Made by a program: the position numbers and the translations under genes
NCBI RefSeq assembly: GCF_009688965.1
Contig: NZ_AP021875.1
Span: 1,178,001 to 1,242,000 of the forward strand
DNA: 64,000 bases
Source: Desulfosarcina widdelii
GTDB taxonomy: Bacteria > Desulfobacterota > Desulfobacteria > Desulfobacterales > Desulfosarcinaceae
Direction: 5' to 3'
Notes under the pieces: model-generated
What the model was told of the DNA's origin: nothing
The model's database searches: none
The model's input: the letters and a program-made list of their open reading frames with translations, nothing else
Shown: positions 54,932-62,958 of the stretch, one piece after another
How the letters are laid out: every line of letters begins with the position of its first letter
Position numbering within the stretch: position 1 is the first letter of the stretch

Positions 54932-54956
54932 CTCCCCCAGCCTTTAGGGGCTGGGG
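54932..54956. other. Hairpin CCCCAGCC/GGCTGGGG next to transposase fragment
   Basis: CTCCCCCAGCC and GGCTGGGGAG form a stem with one bulge around TTTAGG. It could be a mobile-element end or a terminator; nothing clear decides. No T-run follows. Confidence 0.4.
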
Positions 54957-55024
54957 AGTGACGCACGGTCGTCCTCTCGGTTATAGTTGTTTTGCCGAAC
55001 AATTATCACCACAAGGAGGACACA

Positions 55025-55147
55025 ATGACCACATCTGAAAAATTAGCACACAAACGACTCACCTTGCTACAACTTGCTGAAAAACTGGTTAACATCTCAA
55101 AAGCGTGCCGCATGCACAAAGTGTCTCGCAGTCAGTTTTACGAGGCT
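55025..55147 (+). pseudogene. Truncated IS481-type transposase (N-terminal 40 codons)
   Basis: Reads MTTSEKLAHKRLTLLQLAEK then LVNISKACRMHKVSRSQFYE, the helix-turn-helix start of IS481-family transposases, and then breaks off: from about 55148 the frame has no relation to the family. It lies on the plus strand between the GT8 gene and the sulfotransferase run, both on minus. A clear scar of a past insertion or of gene exchange at this junction. The AAGGAGGAC upstream shows it once had a good ribosome site. Confidence 0.85.
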
Positions 55148-55169
55148 GTTGTTCCCACATTTGCCCCCA

Positions 55170-55907
55170 TCACCACTTCTCGTAATACTCGAACCATAAT
55201 TTTTCCAAGTCCTCATACCCCTTTTCACCACCCAGCCACGGTTTTCCGCCCACAAAATGGATCACATGGTGGTCGATCCTGCCCCAATGCTCAGGCGTTT
55301 CGCTGTAGATGCGCTTTCCGGCGTTATATTTGATGTCCAGTTTCTTCCAATCTTTAAAATAGGAGTTCAAAAACCCCTGATCGCCTCCATCGTAGGTGTA
55401 CAAAGTGTCCTTTTGAGCCATGATATCCTCGAAAACGGTTTTGTCTGGACGGATGACCATCATACCGCTGTTGAACCGGTCCTCCCAGTAGGGGGTGCAG
55501 GCACAGGCTGCGAAGTCCTCGCCAATCTCAGAAAAAAGATGGTCGATGCTTTTAACGACGATCAGATCGCTGTCCAGATAGATGACTCTCTCGAATTCGT
55601 CGTAACCGAAAACATGAAACTTGGTATAGGTGTAGGTAAAATCATTCAAACGAGGGGCGTTGTCCCCGATCCCTGCCTTGACCGACACGATTTTTTCGAC
55701 CGGCCGACAGATGATGCCAGCATCGACAAGTTTCTTTTCTCCGTCTTCGGAAAGCTCACAGGTCATGGCAATCAGCGGGAAGCGCGTCTTGTCTCTCAGG
55801 GATTTGTACATGCAGACTGCGCCGTCCACATATTTATCCCGGGCCACAAGGGTGACATAGGCAAATTTCTGCAACCCGTTATCTTCAGTACTGCTGGAAA
55901 AATTCAT
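55170..55907 (-). CDS. GT8 family glycosyltransferase
   Basis: Glycogenin/LgtC-like GT8 transferase: FAYVTLVARDKYVDGAVCMY, VIYLDSDLIVVKSIDHLF with the DxD metal motif, FNSGMMVI, and GGDQGFLNSYF. Preferred start ATG 55907 (245 residues, normal). The frame stays open to 56012, but the added residues are not GT8-like. The palindrome 56006-56022 lies upstream. Confidence 0.85.
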   Translation of the reverse strand: MNFSSSTEDNGLQKFAYVTLVARDKYVDGAVCMYKSLRDKTRFPLIAMTCELSEDGEKKLVDAGIICRPVEKIVSVKAGIGDNAPRLNDFTYTYTKFHVFGYDEFERVIYLDSDLIVVKSIDHLFSEIGEDFAACACTPYWEDRFNSGMMVIRPDKTVFEDIMAQKDTLYTYDGGDQGFLNSYFKDWKKLDIKYNAGKRIYSETPEHWGRIDHHVIHFVGGKPWLGGEKGYEDLEKLWFEYYEKW

Positions 55908-56005
55908 AGCTCCGCTTTTTCGATTACATATCGAAAGATCTTGTCTGTCTTCTGCAGATATTGTTGTTGGTCGCTGATAAATAACAAAGCGGCCATTTGA
56001 CCGTC

Positions 56006-56022
56006 CATCCATTTAATGGATG
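56006..56022. promoter_or_regulatory. Palindrome CATCCATTTAATGGATG upstream of the GT8 gene
   Basis: Perfect 8-bp arms (CATCCATT/AATGGATG) around one base. TTAATGGATGATTT inside it recurs with one change upstream of the wHTH regulator at 57834-57847. Candidate operator for that regulator. Confidence 0.5.
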
Positions 56023-56127
56023 ATTTATTTGGCGCCAGTGCCCTAAAAAGCTTTACTAACCACTGGCACGATATCGTCCCCGTTTGCCGCATCTCCTTCT
56101 GTTGCGTTCACCACTCGGAACGACGCC

Positions 56128-57066
56128 TTATTTCTGGTGACCTTCGCACATACGGTTTACGTGATTTCTCAGTCTAGCCTGAACCCGTTTTTCACTTTCG
56201 TACACTCGCTTAACTCCGTCTCCCATGGCTTGCTCCACTAGACGAATATGATCGACCATGGTTTGTAGTTCATGGGGCTCTAAAGAAATGGCTTGATCAC
56301 TCCCCCACATGCTTCGATCCAAGGTGATATGGCGCTCTACATAACTGGCCCCTAGTGCAACAGCCGCCAAGGTTGGGGTGATACCCTTTTCATGGCCGGA
56401 ATAGCCTACAACGAGATCGAATTCCTGTTTAAAACGATTAATTACCTTGAGATTAAGCTTTGCAGGGTCTCCATTATAATCGCTGGTTGTATGCACGATA
56501 ACCAAAGAACGCCTGTCAAAAATCGAAATTGCCTTCCGAATTTCATCCATGGTCGACATCCCGGTTGACAGGATTACGGGCTTTCCCTGGGCGCAGATAC
56601 TTTCCAACAGTGGATAGGCGGTAAGACTAGCTGAAGCGACTTTATAGCAATCCGGTGCGTAACGCTTTATGAAATCGACAGAGGCTTCATCCCAGCAAGA
56701 TGCGAACCAAGAAATACCTTTCTGTTTGCAATGGCTGTCAATGCTGTCATATTCATCGATCGAAAATTCAACTCGATGCCGATACTCAAGATAACTCATC
56801 TTTCCCCAGGGAGTTTCACGTATGACGTCACGCTGAGTCCTGGGTACACATTGATCCGGGAATCGTTTCTGGAATTTGACGGCATCGCAACCCGCTTCAA
56901 CAGCGGCATCGACAAGCGCCAGGGCTGTTTGCAGCGATCCATTATGGTTGATGCCCACCTCGGCTACGATATAGGCAGGATGCCCGCCCCCCACTTTGCG
57001 TTGCCCGATAGATATCTCAGCGGGTTTGATATCAATGTGCCAATTGTTTGGATTGAATGGTTTCAC
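56128..57066 (-). CDS. NeuB-type nonulosonic acid (sialic acid-like) synthase without SAF domain
   Basis: 312 residues; GTG start with AAGG upstream. The NeuB barrel is clear: YIVAEVGINHNGSLQTALAL, CDAVKFQKRF, KVASASLTAYPLL, PVILSTGMSTMDEIRKA, GYSGHEKGITPTLAAVALGA and ERHITLDR followed by SMWGSDQAISLEPHEL. It condenses phosphoenolpyruvate with a hexosamine-type aldose to make a nine-carbon sugar acid. The C-terminal SAF domain of classical NeuB (about 350 residues) is missing. Directly downstream of the wHTH gene (9 nt), so probably co-transcribed with it. Confidence 0.88.
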   Translation of the reverse strand: MKPFNPNNWHIDIKPAEISIGQRKVGGGHPAYIVAEVGINHNGSLQTALALVDAAVEAGCDAVKFQKRFPDQCVPRTQRDVIRETPWGKMSYLEYRHRVEFSIDEYDSIDSHCKQKGISWFASCWDEASVDFIKRYAPDCYKVASASLTAYPLLESICAQGKPVILSTGMSTMDEIRKAISIFDRRSLVIVHTTSDYNGDPAKLNLKVINRFKQEFDLVVGYSGHEKGITPTLAAVALGASYVERHITLDRSMWGSDQAISLEPHELQTMVDHIRLVEQAMGDGVKRVYESEKRVQARLRNHVNRMCEGHQK

Positions 57067-57075
57067 GTATGCCTT

Positions 57076-57699
57076 TTAAATATCCGAGAGTCTTTTCACC
57101 TGAGTCGAATTATTTACAATCGACCGGACTTGTTGATATATCTCTTCCTGCCTGCCGAACGATGTAATGACGACGGCATCTGGTTCTATCCCACTGATAT
57201 CTTGGGGTGCCTTAATTTCCTGACCATTGAAGATCCGGCCCTGCTTGTCCTCGTCACTGTCTACGATACCGATGATCGCTAAGCCGGTTCGTTTCGCGGC
57301 CGCATATACGATTTCAGCGGTTTCTGCCGCGCCGAATAGAACGACGGTCCGAATGCCTTCTCTATAGAAGCCATCCAGAATGTTGGATATTTCTTTTTTG
57401 GCTGTGCCATATAGCCTCACAATCTCAGCAGAGTAGTCCAGCAACGACTGTCGGAGCATGACATGGCCTTTCTCCGATAGATGATATTGTTGGGTGCGAT
57501 TCGTTTTCCCGGATACGGTGACGACGCCTTCCTGTTTGAGCCACTTGATGTAATTATTCACCATCGTACTGCTCAAATCCGTTCTCGATGCGATTTTATG
57601 CTGGCTGCCACTCGGATTTTCGTAAATACAGTACAATACGGATAAAAGCCGTAACTGCTTGGTGGGGTTCAGATATTTCAGCGGGGAAGCATTTATCAT
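57076..57699 (-). CDS. Winged-helix regulator fused to a Rossmann-type domain
   Basis: About 207 residues with a MarR-like wHTH (12-75, LLSVLYCIYENPSGSQHKIA and the recognition helix SSTMVNNYIKWLKQEG) and a Rossmann-type domain (about 112-205, TVVLFGAAETAEIVYAAAKR, IIGIVDSDEDKQG, PDAVVITSFGRQEEIYQQVR). The wHTH resembles EPS-associated regulators. Start 57699 is ATG; a TTG at 57729 is open. Probable local regulator of neuB and GT8, perhaps sensing a nucleotide or sugar through the Rossmann domain. Confidence 0.8.
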   Translation of the reverse strand: MINASPLKYLNPTKQLRLLSVLYCIYENPSGSQHKIASRTDLSSTMVNNYIKWLKQEGVVTVSGKTNRTQQYHLSEKGHVMLRQSLLDYSAEIVRLYGTAKKEISNILDGFYREGIRTVVLFGAAETAEIVYAAAKRTGLAIIGIVDSDEDKQGRIFNGQEIKAPQDISGIEPDAVVITSFGRQEEIYQQVRSIVNNSTQVKRLSDI

Positions 57700-58013
57700 C
57701 TGCTTGCCGTTCGGACAAACTTGAATCAAAGCGAAAAGGATTTGAAGTGCACGCTTTTCCCGAGAACTGTCTGAGCAGGTTGCGTAGGCGCTCTGTAGGG
57801 GTATTGATCGATCAGACTCGTTTAACCATACACTTAATGGATGGTTTTAATTGACCACAGTCTATTTGTGTTGTCAAGATAATATTTCTCGTCCCTGGAG
57901 GTGCTCTCCGGCAAATCCGAAGATGCTCTCTTCGATCCGAGGCCCTGTACGGCATTTATCGATTTTTTTGTTAGGGAATTAGAACCATAACGTGTACTAA
58001 ATAGCCAGAAAAG
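57700..58013. other. Gap with candidate operator
   Basis: About 310 bp upstream of the wHTH-neuB unit. It contains the motif TTAATGGATGGTTT (57834-57847) and AACCA/TGGTT arms at 57823-57846. No gene recognised. Confidence 0.6.
57834..57847. promoter_or_regulatory. Candidate operator TTAATGGATGGTTT upstream of wHTH-neuB
   Basis: 13 of 14 bases match the 56013-56026 stretch upstream of GT8. AACCA (57823-57827) and TGGTT (57842-57846) are also inverted around it. The location, about 140 bp upstream of the wHTH start, fits autoregulation. Confidence 0.45.
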
Positions 58014-58028
58014 GCTCTTCTAAAGAGC
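58014..58028 (-). terminator. Terminator hairpin of the TPR gene
   Basis: On the minus strand GCTCTT-TAG-AAGAGC is followed by CTTTTC, 47 bp after the TPR gene stop. A short but plausible Rho-independent terminator. Confidence 0.55.
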
Positions 58029-58074
58029 TGTCATTATACATGTGTTTCAAGCAGGTCAAGAAGGAATTCACACA

Positions 58075-59316
58075 TCAGCCGGTTCGGGAAAACCCGCTGA
58101 ATTCATCACCATTTTCATCCATCGGTACGCCATAAATATCCTCGCCGTCAAACTTGAAAACGATGTGCGATGGATCGATGGTGCCGTCGGCGGTTTCGTT
58201 TTGGCGAATGGTAAAACCCACCGTGGCCGTCAACGTGTCCTCATCGTAGAGAACATAATCGGGATAGGGATTGAGCGAGACCTCCGTCTCCGGAATCGTG
58301 TCACCGAAATTGTAGGTCTCGGCAATATTGTTACTCGAGGCCCTTGAAATGGACCAGTTAAAAATATTTTCCACCGAAGCTCGATCCATATCTTTGGTAA
58401 ACAAAAATTCCATGGTCATCGATTTTTCGGCACCGGCATTTTCCAGATAGGAATCGATGTTTGAGACCAGATAGCCTTTGGTAGCGGTGTATGGAAATGA
58501 ACTGTTCGCTAAAGCGAAAGCGATTTGGGGCGGTTCCTCTTCGTTGATGTAATACTTGAGCGTGGCGGCCAGGTCTTTGTCCAGATCGCCAAGATCCGCC
58601 TCAATCCCCCTGGCCTTCTCGATCTCGCCCATGTCAGCATAGGTAAATCCGATCTCGGCCATGGCATCATAAAAATCGGGTTGGAGTTTGAGCGCCCGCT
58701 CAAAGTGCTCGATGGCTCTATCGTACTGCTCGTCCTGGGCGTACATTTTTCCCAGTCCGTAATCGCCGGCATAGCTCTCCGGATCGAGCCGTTTCACCTG
58801 ATTGAACTGGTATTCCGCTTCACCGTAGTTGCCAACTTTTATCAGCGCTTCGCCATAGGAGTAGCGATTGGTGGCACTGGGGTTCACCTGGACTGCATCC
58901 CGGTATTGTTTGGCAGCCTCATCGTAGCGTTCTTCGGAATAAAAAAGCTGTCCTAACGACGACCGCAGCGTATCATCGTTCGGATTGCGCTGGATGGCCG
59001 CCTGGTAAGTTTCGATGGCCTTGTCGGTTTCTTCAAGCTTCAGGTAGGTCTGTACCAGGTATTTGGAAGATTCGATATTGTAATCCGAATACGGGGCCAG
59101 GTTAATGGCGGCTTCGAACGATTTGGCCGCTTTCTCGTATTCTTCGTTCAGATACTGGTCGATACCGGTCTGCAAGAACTGGTTGGAAAGATTTTCCATC
59201 CCCTCTTGCTGGTTCGAGAGCGCGTCGAAAATCGAGGTAGCGTCCTTTTCTTCGAACAGCCCTGAATTATTGATCGCGTTCAAGGAATTGTTTAAAATGG
59301 TGTCTATTCCACTCAT
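58075..59316 (-). CDS. TPR protein with C-terminal Ig-like domain, sigma-28 regulated
   Basis: 413 residues. Start at 59316 with GGGAG seven bases upstream; an open upstream ATG at 59367 lacks one. About six TPR repeats (50-260) are followed by an Ig-like part (about 280-413) containing TMEFLFTKDMDRASVENIFN and GTIDPSHIVFKFDGEDIYG, a pattern like bacterial SbsA-type Ig domains. No signal peptide, so export would be non-classical or absent. A sigma-28 element lies upstream, and it is divergent from the hybrid kinase. Confidence 0.8.
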   Translation of the reverse strand: MSGIDTILNNSLNAINNSGLFEEKDATSIFDALSNQQEGMENLSNQFLQTGIDQYLNEEYEKAAKSFEAAINLAPYSDYNIESSKYLVQTYLKLEETDKAIETYQAAIQRNPNDDTLRSSLGQLFYSEERYDEAAKQYRDAVQVNPSATNRYSYGEALIKVGNYGEAEYQFNQVKRLDPESYAGDYGLGKMYAQDEQYDRAIEHFERALKLQPDFYDAMAEIGFTYADMGEIEKARGIEADLGDLDKDLAATLKYYINEEEPPQIAFALANSSFPYTATKGYLVSNIDSYLENAGAEKSMTMEFLFTKDMDRASVENIFNWSISRASSNNIAETYNFGDTIPETEVSLNPYPDYVLYDEDTLTATVGFTIRQNETADGTIDPSHIVFKFDGEDIYGVPMDENGDEFSGFSRTG

Positions 59317-59409
59317 CGTTCGGCTCCCGTATGCAAAATGAATGAACGGAACGTCGGCAGCATCCAATCGGACCAGTATGGCCTCTTCTTACCCATTCAC
59401 TCTATTTCT

Positions 59410-59437
59410 TTATCGGTTGTTATCAGCCGGCACTTTA
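59410..59437 (-). promoter_or_regulatory. Sigma-28-like promoter of the TPR gene
   Basis: The minus strand reads TAAAGT, then after 16 nt from TAAA an ACCGATAA box (7 of 8 to GCCGATAA). Spacing is one base longer than the usual 15. Confidence 0.55.
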
Positions 59438-59546
59438 GGCCGATTCCTACGACAATCAAGTCCTTTGCAGCATGGCCATTATATTTGAATTGACATGCCA
59501 GTCAAAATGCACATTTTCTAAAATAAATAAAAGGACATCACGTTTC

Positions 59547-59573
59547 TTAAGTTCCCGAATTGCAGACCGATAA
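59547..59573 (+). promoter_or_regulatory. Sigma-28-like promoter of the hybrid kinase
   Basis: TTAAGTTC, an 11-nt spacer and ACCGATAA (7 of 8), with exact consensus spacing. About 66 nt upstream of the kinase ATG. Confidence 0.62.
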
Positions 59574-59639
59574 ATTAATGAAACGCTCCTTGTCGTCGAA
59601 ACCATACGTCTCAATTTTTCGCTTGGAACTTCCTTATTT

Positions 59640-60839
59640 ATGAATACGATAACACCTGCCCCCACACACCATAATGATCTGAAGCAGCAGTTGCGCCAAC
59701 TGGAATCCATCGCTGCCCTTTCCGGTGGCATCGCGCACGACTACAACAACTTGCTTACCGCCATCATGGGCAATCTTTCGCTGGCCCTGGAAACCATGGA
59801 TACCGACACCGAGGTCTCCCATCTGATCGAAAACGCCCTGGCAGCATCGCGAATCGCAAAAACTCTGACACGCACATTGATCACCTTTTCAAAGGGCGGG
59901 CTGCCGACAAAATCCCCCACGGATATCGTCCGGCTGGTCGAAAACACCGCTGCGTTTTCTTTCAGCGGCTCCAACATTCGCTGCGAAATGGTGCCCGCTT
60001 CGGAGATCTGGCCCGCGCATGTCGATGCACAGCAAATCGGCCAGGCCGTCCACAACCTGATGATCAATGCAGCAGAATCCATGCCATCGGGTGGAACCGT
60101 CAAAATCAGTTTCGAAAACACAATCCTGGACAGCCCAAACACCACCCTGCCCCCCGGTAACTATGTCCACATTGCCATCGAGGATCATGGCGTCGGCATT
60201 CCCGTCGAAAACATCGACAAAATCTTCGATCCTTATTTTTCGACCAAGGCCAAAGGCGAACAAAAAGGCACCGGTTTGGGCCTTTCCATTTCGCATTCCA
60301 TCATCGCCAAACATGGCGGAGAAATTACGGTCTACTCACGAGTAGGCAAGGGAAGCACCTTTCACATCCTGCTTCCCGCTTCGGATGACCTTGTGAAAGC
60401 CGAACCGCCGAAAAAGAAACCAACACCTTCGGTGCAACCGGGCAAAGCGATCACCGGTCGCGGCAAGATCCTGGTCATGGACGATGAGGTCATGATCCTG
60501 GAACTGGCCAGCAATATGCTCAAACATCTGGGTTATGAGGTCGATTCCGCCGAAGAAGGCGAGACGGCTCTTCGTAAATACAAAGCGGCCCTTTCCTCTT
60601 CGGCGCCCTACGATGCCGTCATTCTGGATCTGACCATCAAAGGCGGCATGGGCGGTGAGGATACAATCCGGCGGCTTAAGGAGATCGACCCATTGGTAAA
60701 GGCGATTGTCTCCAGCGGGTATTCCGAAAATCCCGTCGTCGCCAATTATGCCGATTACGGGTTTCGTGAAGTCGTGGCCAAACCTTACGAAATGGTTGAA
60801 TTCAGCCAGAAATTGCACCGGGTGGTCAACGCTGAGTGA
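59640..60839 (+). CDS. Soluble hybrid histidine kinase
   Basis: 399 residues with no membrane helix and no sensor or PAS domain. A HisKA-type H-box SIAALSGGIAHDYNNLLTAI with the phosphorylated His at about 33; N-box HNLMINAAESM; G-boxes DHGVGIP and GTGLGLSISH; then a full receiver (about 277-399) with DDE, ILDLTIKGG, SSGYS and AKPY, so all active residues are intact. The kinase must receive its signal from a partner. With its sigma-28-like promoter it is probably a late flagellar or chemotaxis-linked gene. Confidence 0.88.
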   Translation: MNTITPAPTHHNDLKQQLRQLESIAALSGGIAHDYNNLLTAIMGNLSLALETMDTDTEVSHLIENALAASRIAKTLTRTLITFSKGGLPTKSPTDIVRLVENTAAFSFSGSNIRCEMVPASEIWPAHVDAQQIGQAVHNLMINAAESMPSGGTVKISFENTILDSPNTTLPPGNYVHIAIEDHGVGIPVENIDKIFDPYFSTKAKGEQKGTGLGLSISHSIIAKHGGEITVYSRVGKGSTFHILLPASDDLVKAEPPKKKPTPSVQPGKAITGRGKILVMDDEVMILELASNMLKHLGYEVDSAEEGETALRKYKAALSSSAPYDAVILDLTIKGGMGGEDTIRRLKEIDPLVKAIVSSGYSENPVVANYADYGFREVVAKPYEMVEFSQKLHRVVNAE

Positions 60840-60908
60840 ACGCCTGCCCGGTGATGCCGGAAAAAACTAAAAATCAGTTATCCAGTGTCCTCCGGGAGGC
60901 GTCGTCAG

Positions 60909-61469
60909 TTGACCATCAAAATTTTAAAGAATCTCCATTTTACAGGAATGTTCTTACTATTCCTGTTGCTCGCGTCCTGTACAGGACCCAACCGGGCGAT
61001 TCGATCCGATCCCTCAGCAAAACCCACTGACCAGCTCATTGCCGACCTGACACCGGATATCGAGGCCCTCTATCTTACCTGGCATGACCTGGATCAGATT
61101 TATAAGGATATGAAATTCCTTGAACGGGGATTGCTGTTCGACCCGGACGACCGCCAATTGGGTTACGTTCAAAAAGTCGGGCTCTATATTCAGGACGCCT
61201 CGGTCCGAATCCATCACCGCTGGGAGCAACTGTCGATATTGGCGTACATCCGACCCGACATGCTGGACGACTACCTGACTTTGAACGTCAAGGCATTGAC
61301 GGCTACCATCGACGAAATCGGCTACGACGACCGGTTCATTGCCATCTATGCTGGCTTTATCCACCAAAAGGCCTTTATTGGGGACATCGACAGGGCACGG
61401 GCCAAAATGAAAGAGGCGGTGGGTTTGCTGGAACGGCTTCGCGGGAAGCTGATGCCGGTTGGGGGTTAA
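60909..61469 (+). CDS. Small lipoprotein (TTG start)
   Basis: About 186 residues. A TTG start at 60909 has GGGAGG nine bases upstream and directly yields a signal peptide with the lipobox LLASC (Cys at about residue 24). The rest is a mostly helical, soluble domain that I do not recognise. Open starts up to 60885 would only lengthen the N-terminus. It ends overlapping the PilZ gene tail to tail by 4 bp. Confidence 0.7.
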   Translation: MTIKILKNLHFTGMFLLFLLLASCTGPNRAIRSDPSAKPTDQLIADLTPDIEALYLTWHDLDQIYKDMKFLERGLLFDPDDRQLGYVQKVGLYIQDASVRIHHRWEQLSILAYIRPDMLDDYLTLNVKALTATIDEIGYDDRFIAIYAGFIHQKAFIGDIDRARAKMKEAVGLLERLRGKLMPVGG

Positions 61470-61744
61470 AAGAATTCTATCGCGAAACCTTCGTTGTTGG
61501 TCCACAAAATCCGGCCTTTGCGCTTGACGCTTTTCTTGCCACTGGTAAACGGTATGCTCAGGATGGCCACATCCCCCTTGTCAACCTGGTTGACTGCCTG
61601 GGTCATCACAAAAGCACCGCCTAAACTGATATCCTTCAGCGTCCCGGCATAGGCTTTTCCTTTTGCCGAAAAGATTATCTCGCTGCCGTATAGTTTGCGT
61701 TCATACCGCCTTCTGAATTCACCGGACTCCATGCTTCGGCGCAT
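61466..61744 (-). CDS. PilZ-domain protein
   Basis: A 92-residue single PilZ domain, binding c-di-GMP: the RxxxR-type motif in EFRRRYERKLYG and the DxSxxG motif as KDISLGGAFV. Its position beside flagellar-linked genes suggests a role in motility or adhesion switching. Start at 61744 or the ATG at 61732. Confidence 0.82.
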   Translation of the reverse strand: MRRSMESGEFRRRYERKLYGSEIIFSAKGKAYAGTLKDISLGGAFVMTQAVNQVDKGDVAILSIPFTSGKKSVKRKGRILWTNNEGFAIEFF

Positions 61745-61909
61745 CCTTTCGCAAAGGGCCGGGCGGCAGTTTCCATTGAAGGGTAATCGGATATTCCATA
61801 GGTACTGTTTCGGCAGATGTCAGCGACAACCTAAATGGTAAAACGGATTTCTTTTCAAAAACGGGCGATTCCGGACAAAGTGGCGGCTGTAATCGACAAC
61901 GCCCCGGTT

Positions 61910-62338
61910 TCATCCCCTCTTTTTTCCTGAAAGCGCTTTTCTCTCTTTATTCAGTTCGTTCAGGAGTCCGTCCAGGGTCCAGGTTTCGGAAGTCGGGGTC
62001 AATGCGGCCCACAGGGCCTGCTTCATACCAGACTTGCGGCAGACGGCCATCAGGGAATGAAGCTGGTTTTCGGTAATGCCGGAGACGATCACGGCGCGTG
62101 AAAGCCTTGAATCGCGGCCGCTGCCGGTGCCATCGGAAAGCTGGAGCAAAGTGGACAGGGTTTCACCGGCATTCTCGTGATTGGCCCAGACAACTGGGGT
62201 TTTTGCAAGGCCGGCCATTTCGAGCACAGCGGCGAATTTGGACTGGGCCTCAGCGGGAAACCCGCACAGCAGCAGCTTTTCGGGGCCGTACATGGGCGTG
62301 TCGGATCTTTGGACTTTTTCGAAGGTACCGTCGGTCAT
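61910..62338 (-). CDS. DUF3783-like protein
   Basis: About 142 residues. The ATG at 62338 has GGAG six bases before it and is preferred to the upstream ATGs at 62350 and 62452. The pattern KLLLCGFPAEAQSKFAAVLE, TPVVWANHENAGETLSTLLQ and a SRAVIVSGITENQLHSLMAV stretch fits DUF3783. Function unknown. Confidence 0.7.
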   Translation of the reverse strand: MTDGTFEKVQRSDTPMYGPEKLLLCGFPAEAQSKFAAVLEMAGLAKTPVVWANHENAGETLSTLLQLSDGTGSGRDSRLSRAVIVSGITENQLHSLMAVCRKSGMKQALWAALTPTSETWTLDGLLNELNKERKALSGKKRG

Positions 62339-62382
62339 CTCAGTCTCCATTACCAGAAGAGGAAAGTATCGATAAAGATGCG

Positions 62383-62769
62383 TCAGAAAGGCCGAACTTT
62401 GGGCCATCGGGCGACAATCTGTAAAAGTTCTCGGATAAAGGCGCAGCTGCATTTCTGCGGACAGGGCGTAAAATCCGTTTTATTCAGGCAATATCCGGGG
62501 CAGTCGTCATTACCGTGACGATTGCTCTCGTATCTCGGCCCATCATAGAGATGTTCGAACTGTCCGACAACACATGCCAATGTCGTTCCACAGCGGTGGT
62601 TGAACAGTAGCAGGCCGTTGGTCAGTTCATCGAAAGTGGGCATGTATCCAACCAGTTCGACAGTCGGATCCCGCATAAACGCATATACGGTTTCCCATCG
62701 GGTCTGGCAATTATTGCAGTTTTGAAATTCGGGGCGAAGACTGGCGCTGGCGGTAGCACTTGCGGTCAT
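62383..62769 (-). CDS. Cys-rich hypothetical protein
   Basis: 128 residues with about nine Cys: a CNNC pair near the start (residues 18-21), then NHRCGTTLACVVGQF, GNDDCPGYCLN and PCPQKCSC. This pattern suggests metal or disulfide binding. No family recognised. It ends 45 bp upstream of DUF3783 in the same direction. Confidence 0.6.
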   Translation of the reverse strand: MTASATASASLRPEFQNCNNCQTRWETVYAFMRDPTVELVGYMPTFDELTNGLLLFNHRCGTTLACVVGQFEHLYDGPRYESNRHGNDDCPGYCLNKTDFTPCPQKCSCAFIRELLQIVARWPKVRPF

Positions 62770-62958
62770 GAATCAGCATTCTCCGGTTCAGGTCAACATC
62801 GTGCATACTACATACGATAATTTGGTAAATGACGCAATCCGTCGAAACCACAACAAACCCTTTAAAAAGCACAACCGGACAAGCAAGAGGCCCAAAAAGA
62901 AGGGCCCTAAACCCATGGACATCGAGCGACGCCGGGGAATCTGACTTTGCTTCCTGTT

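Noticed and set aside
54932..54956. Hairpin as an omega-RNA or IS605-type end
   Set aside because: The shape resembles such ends, but no TnpA/TnpB remnant is nearby; a terminator or unrelated stem is equally possible.
55904..56092. Small minus-strand frame overlapping the GT8 5' end
   Set aside because: Out of frame with GT8 and composed of its leader region; no family match.
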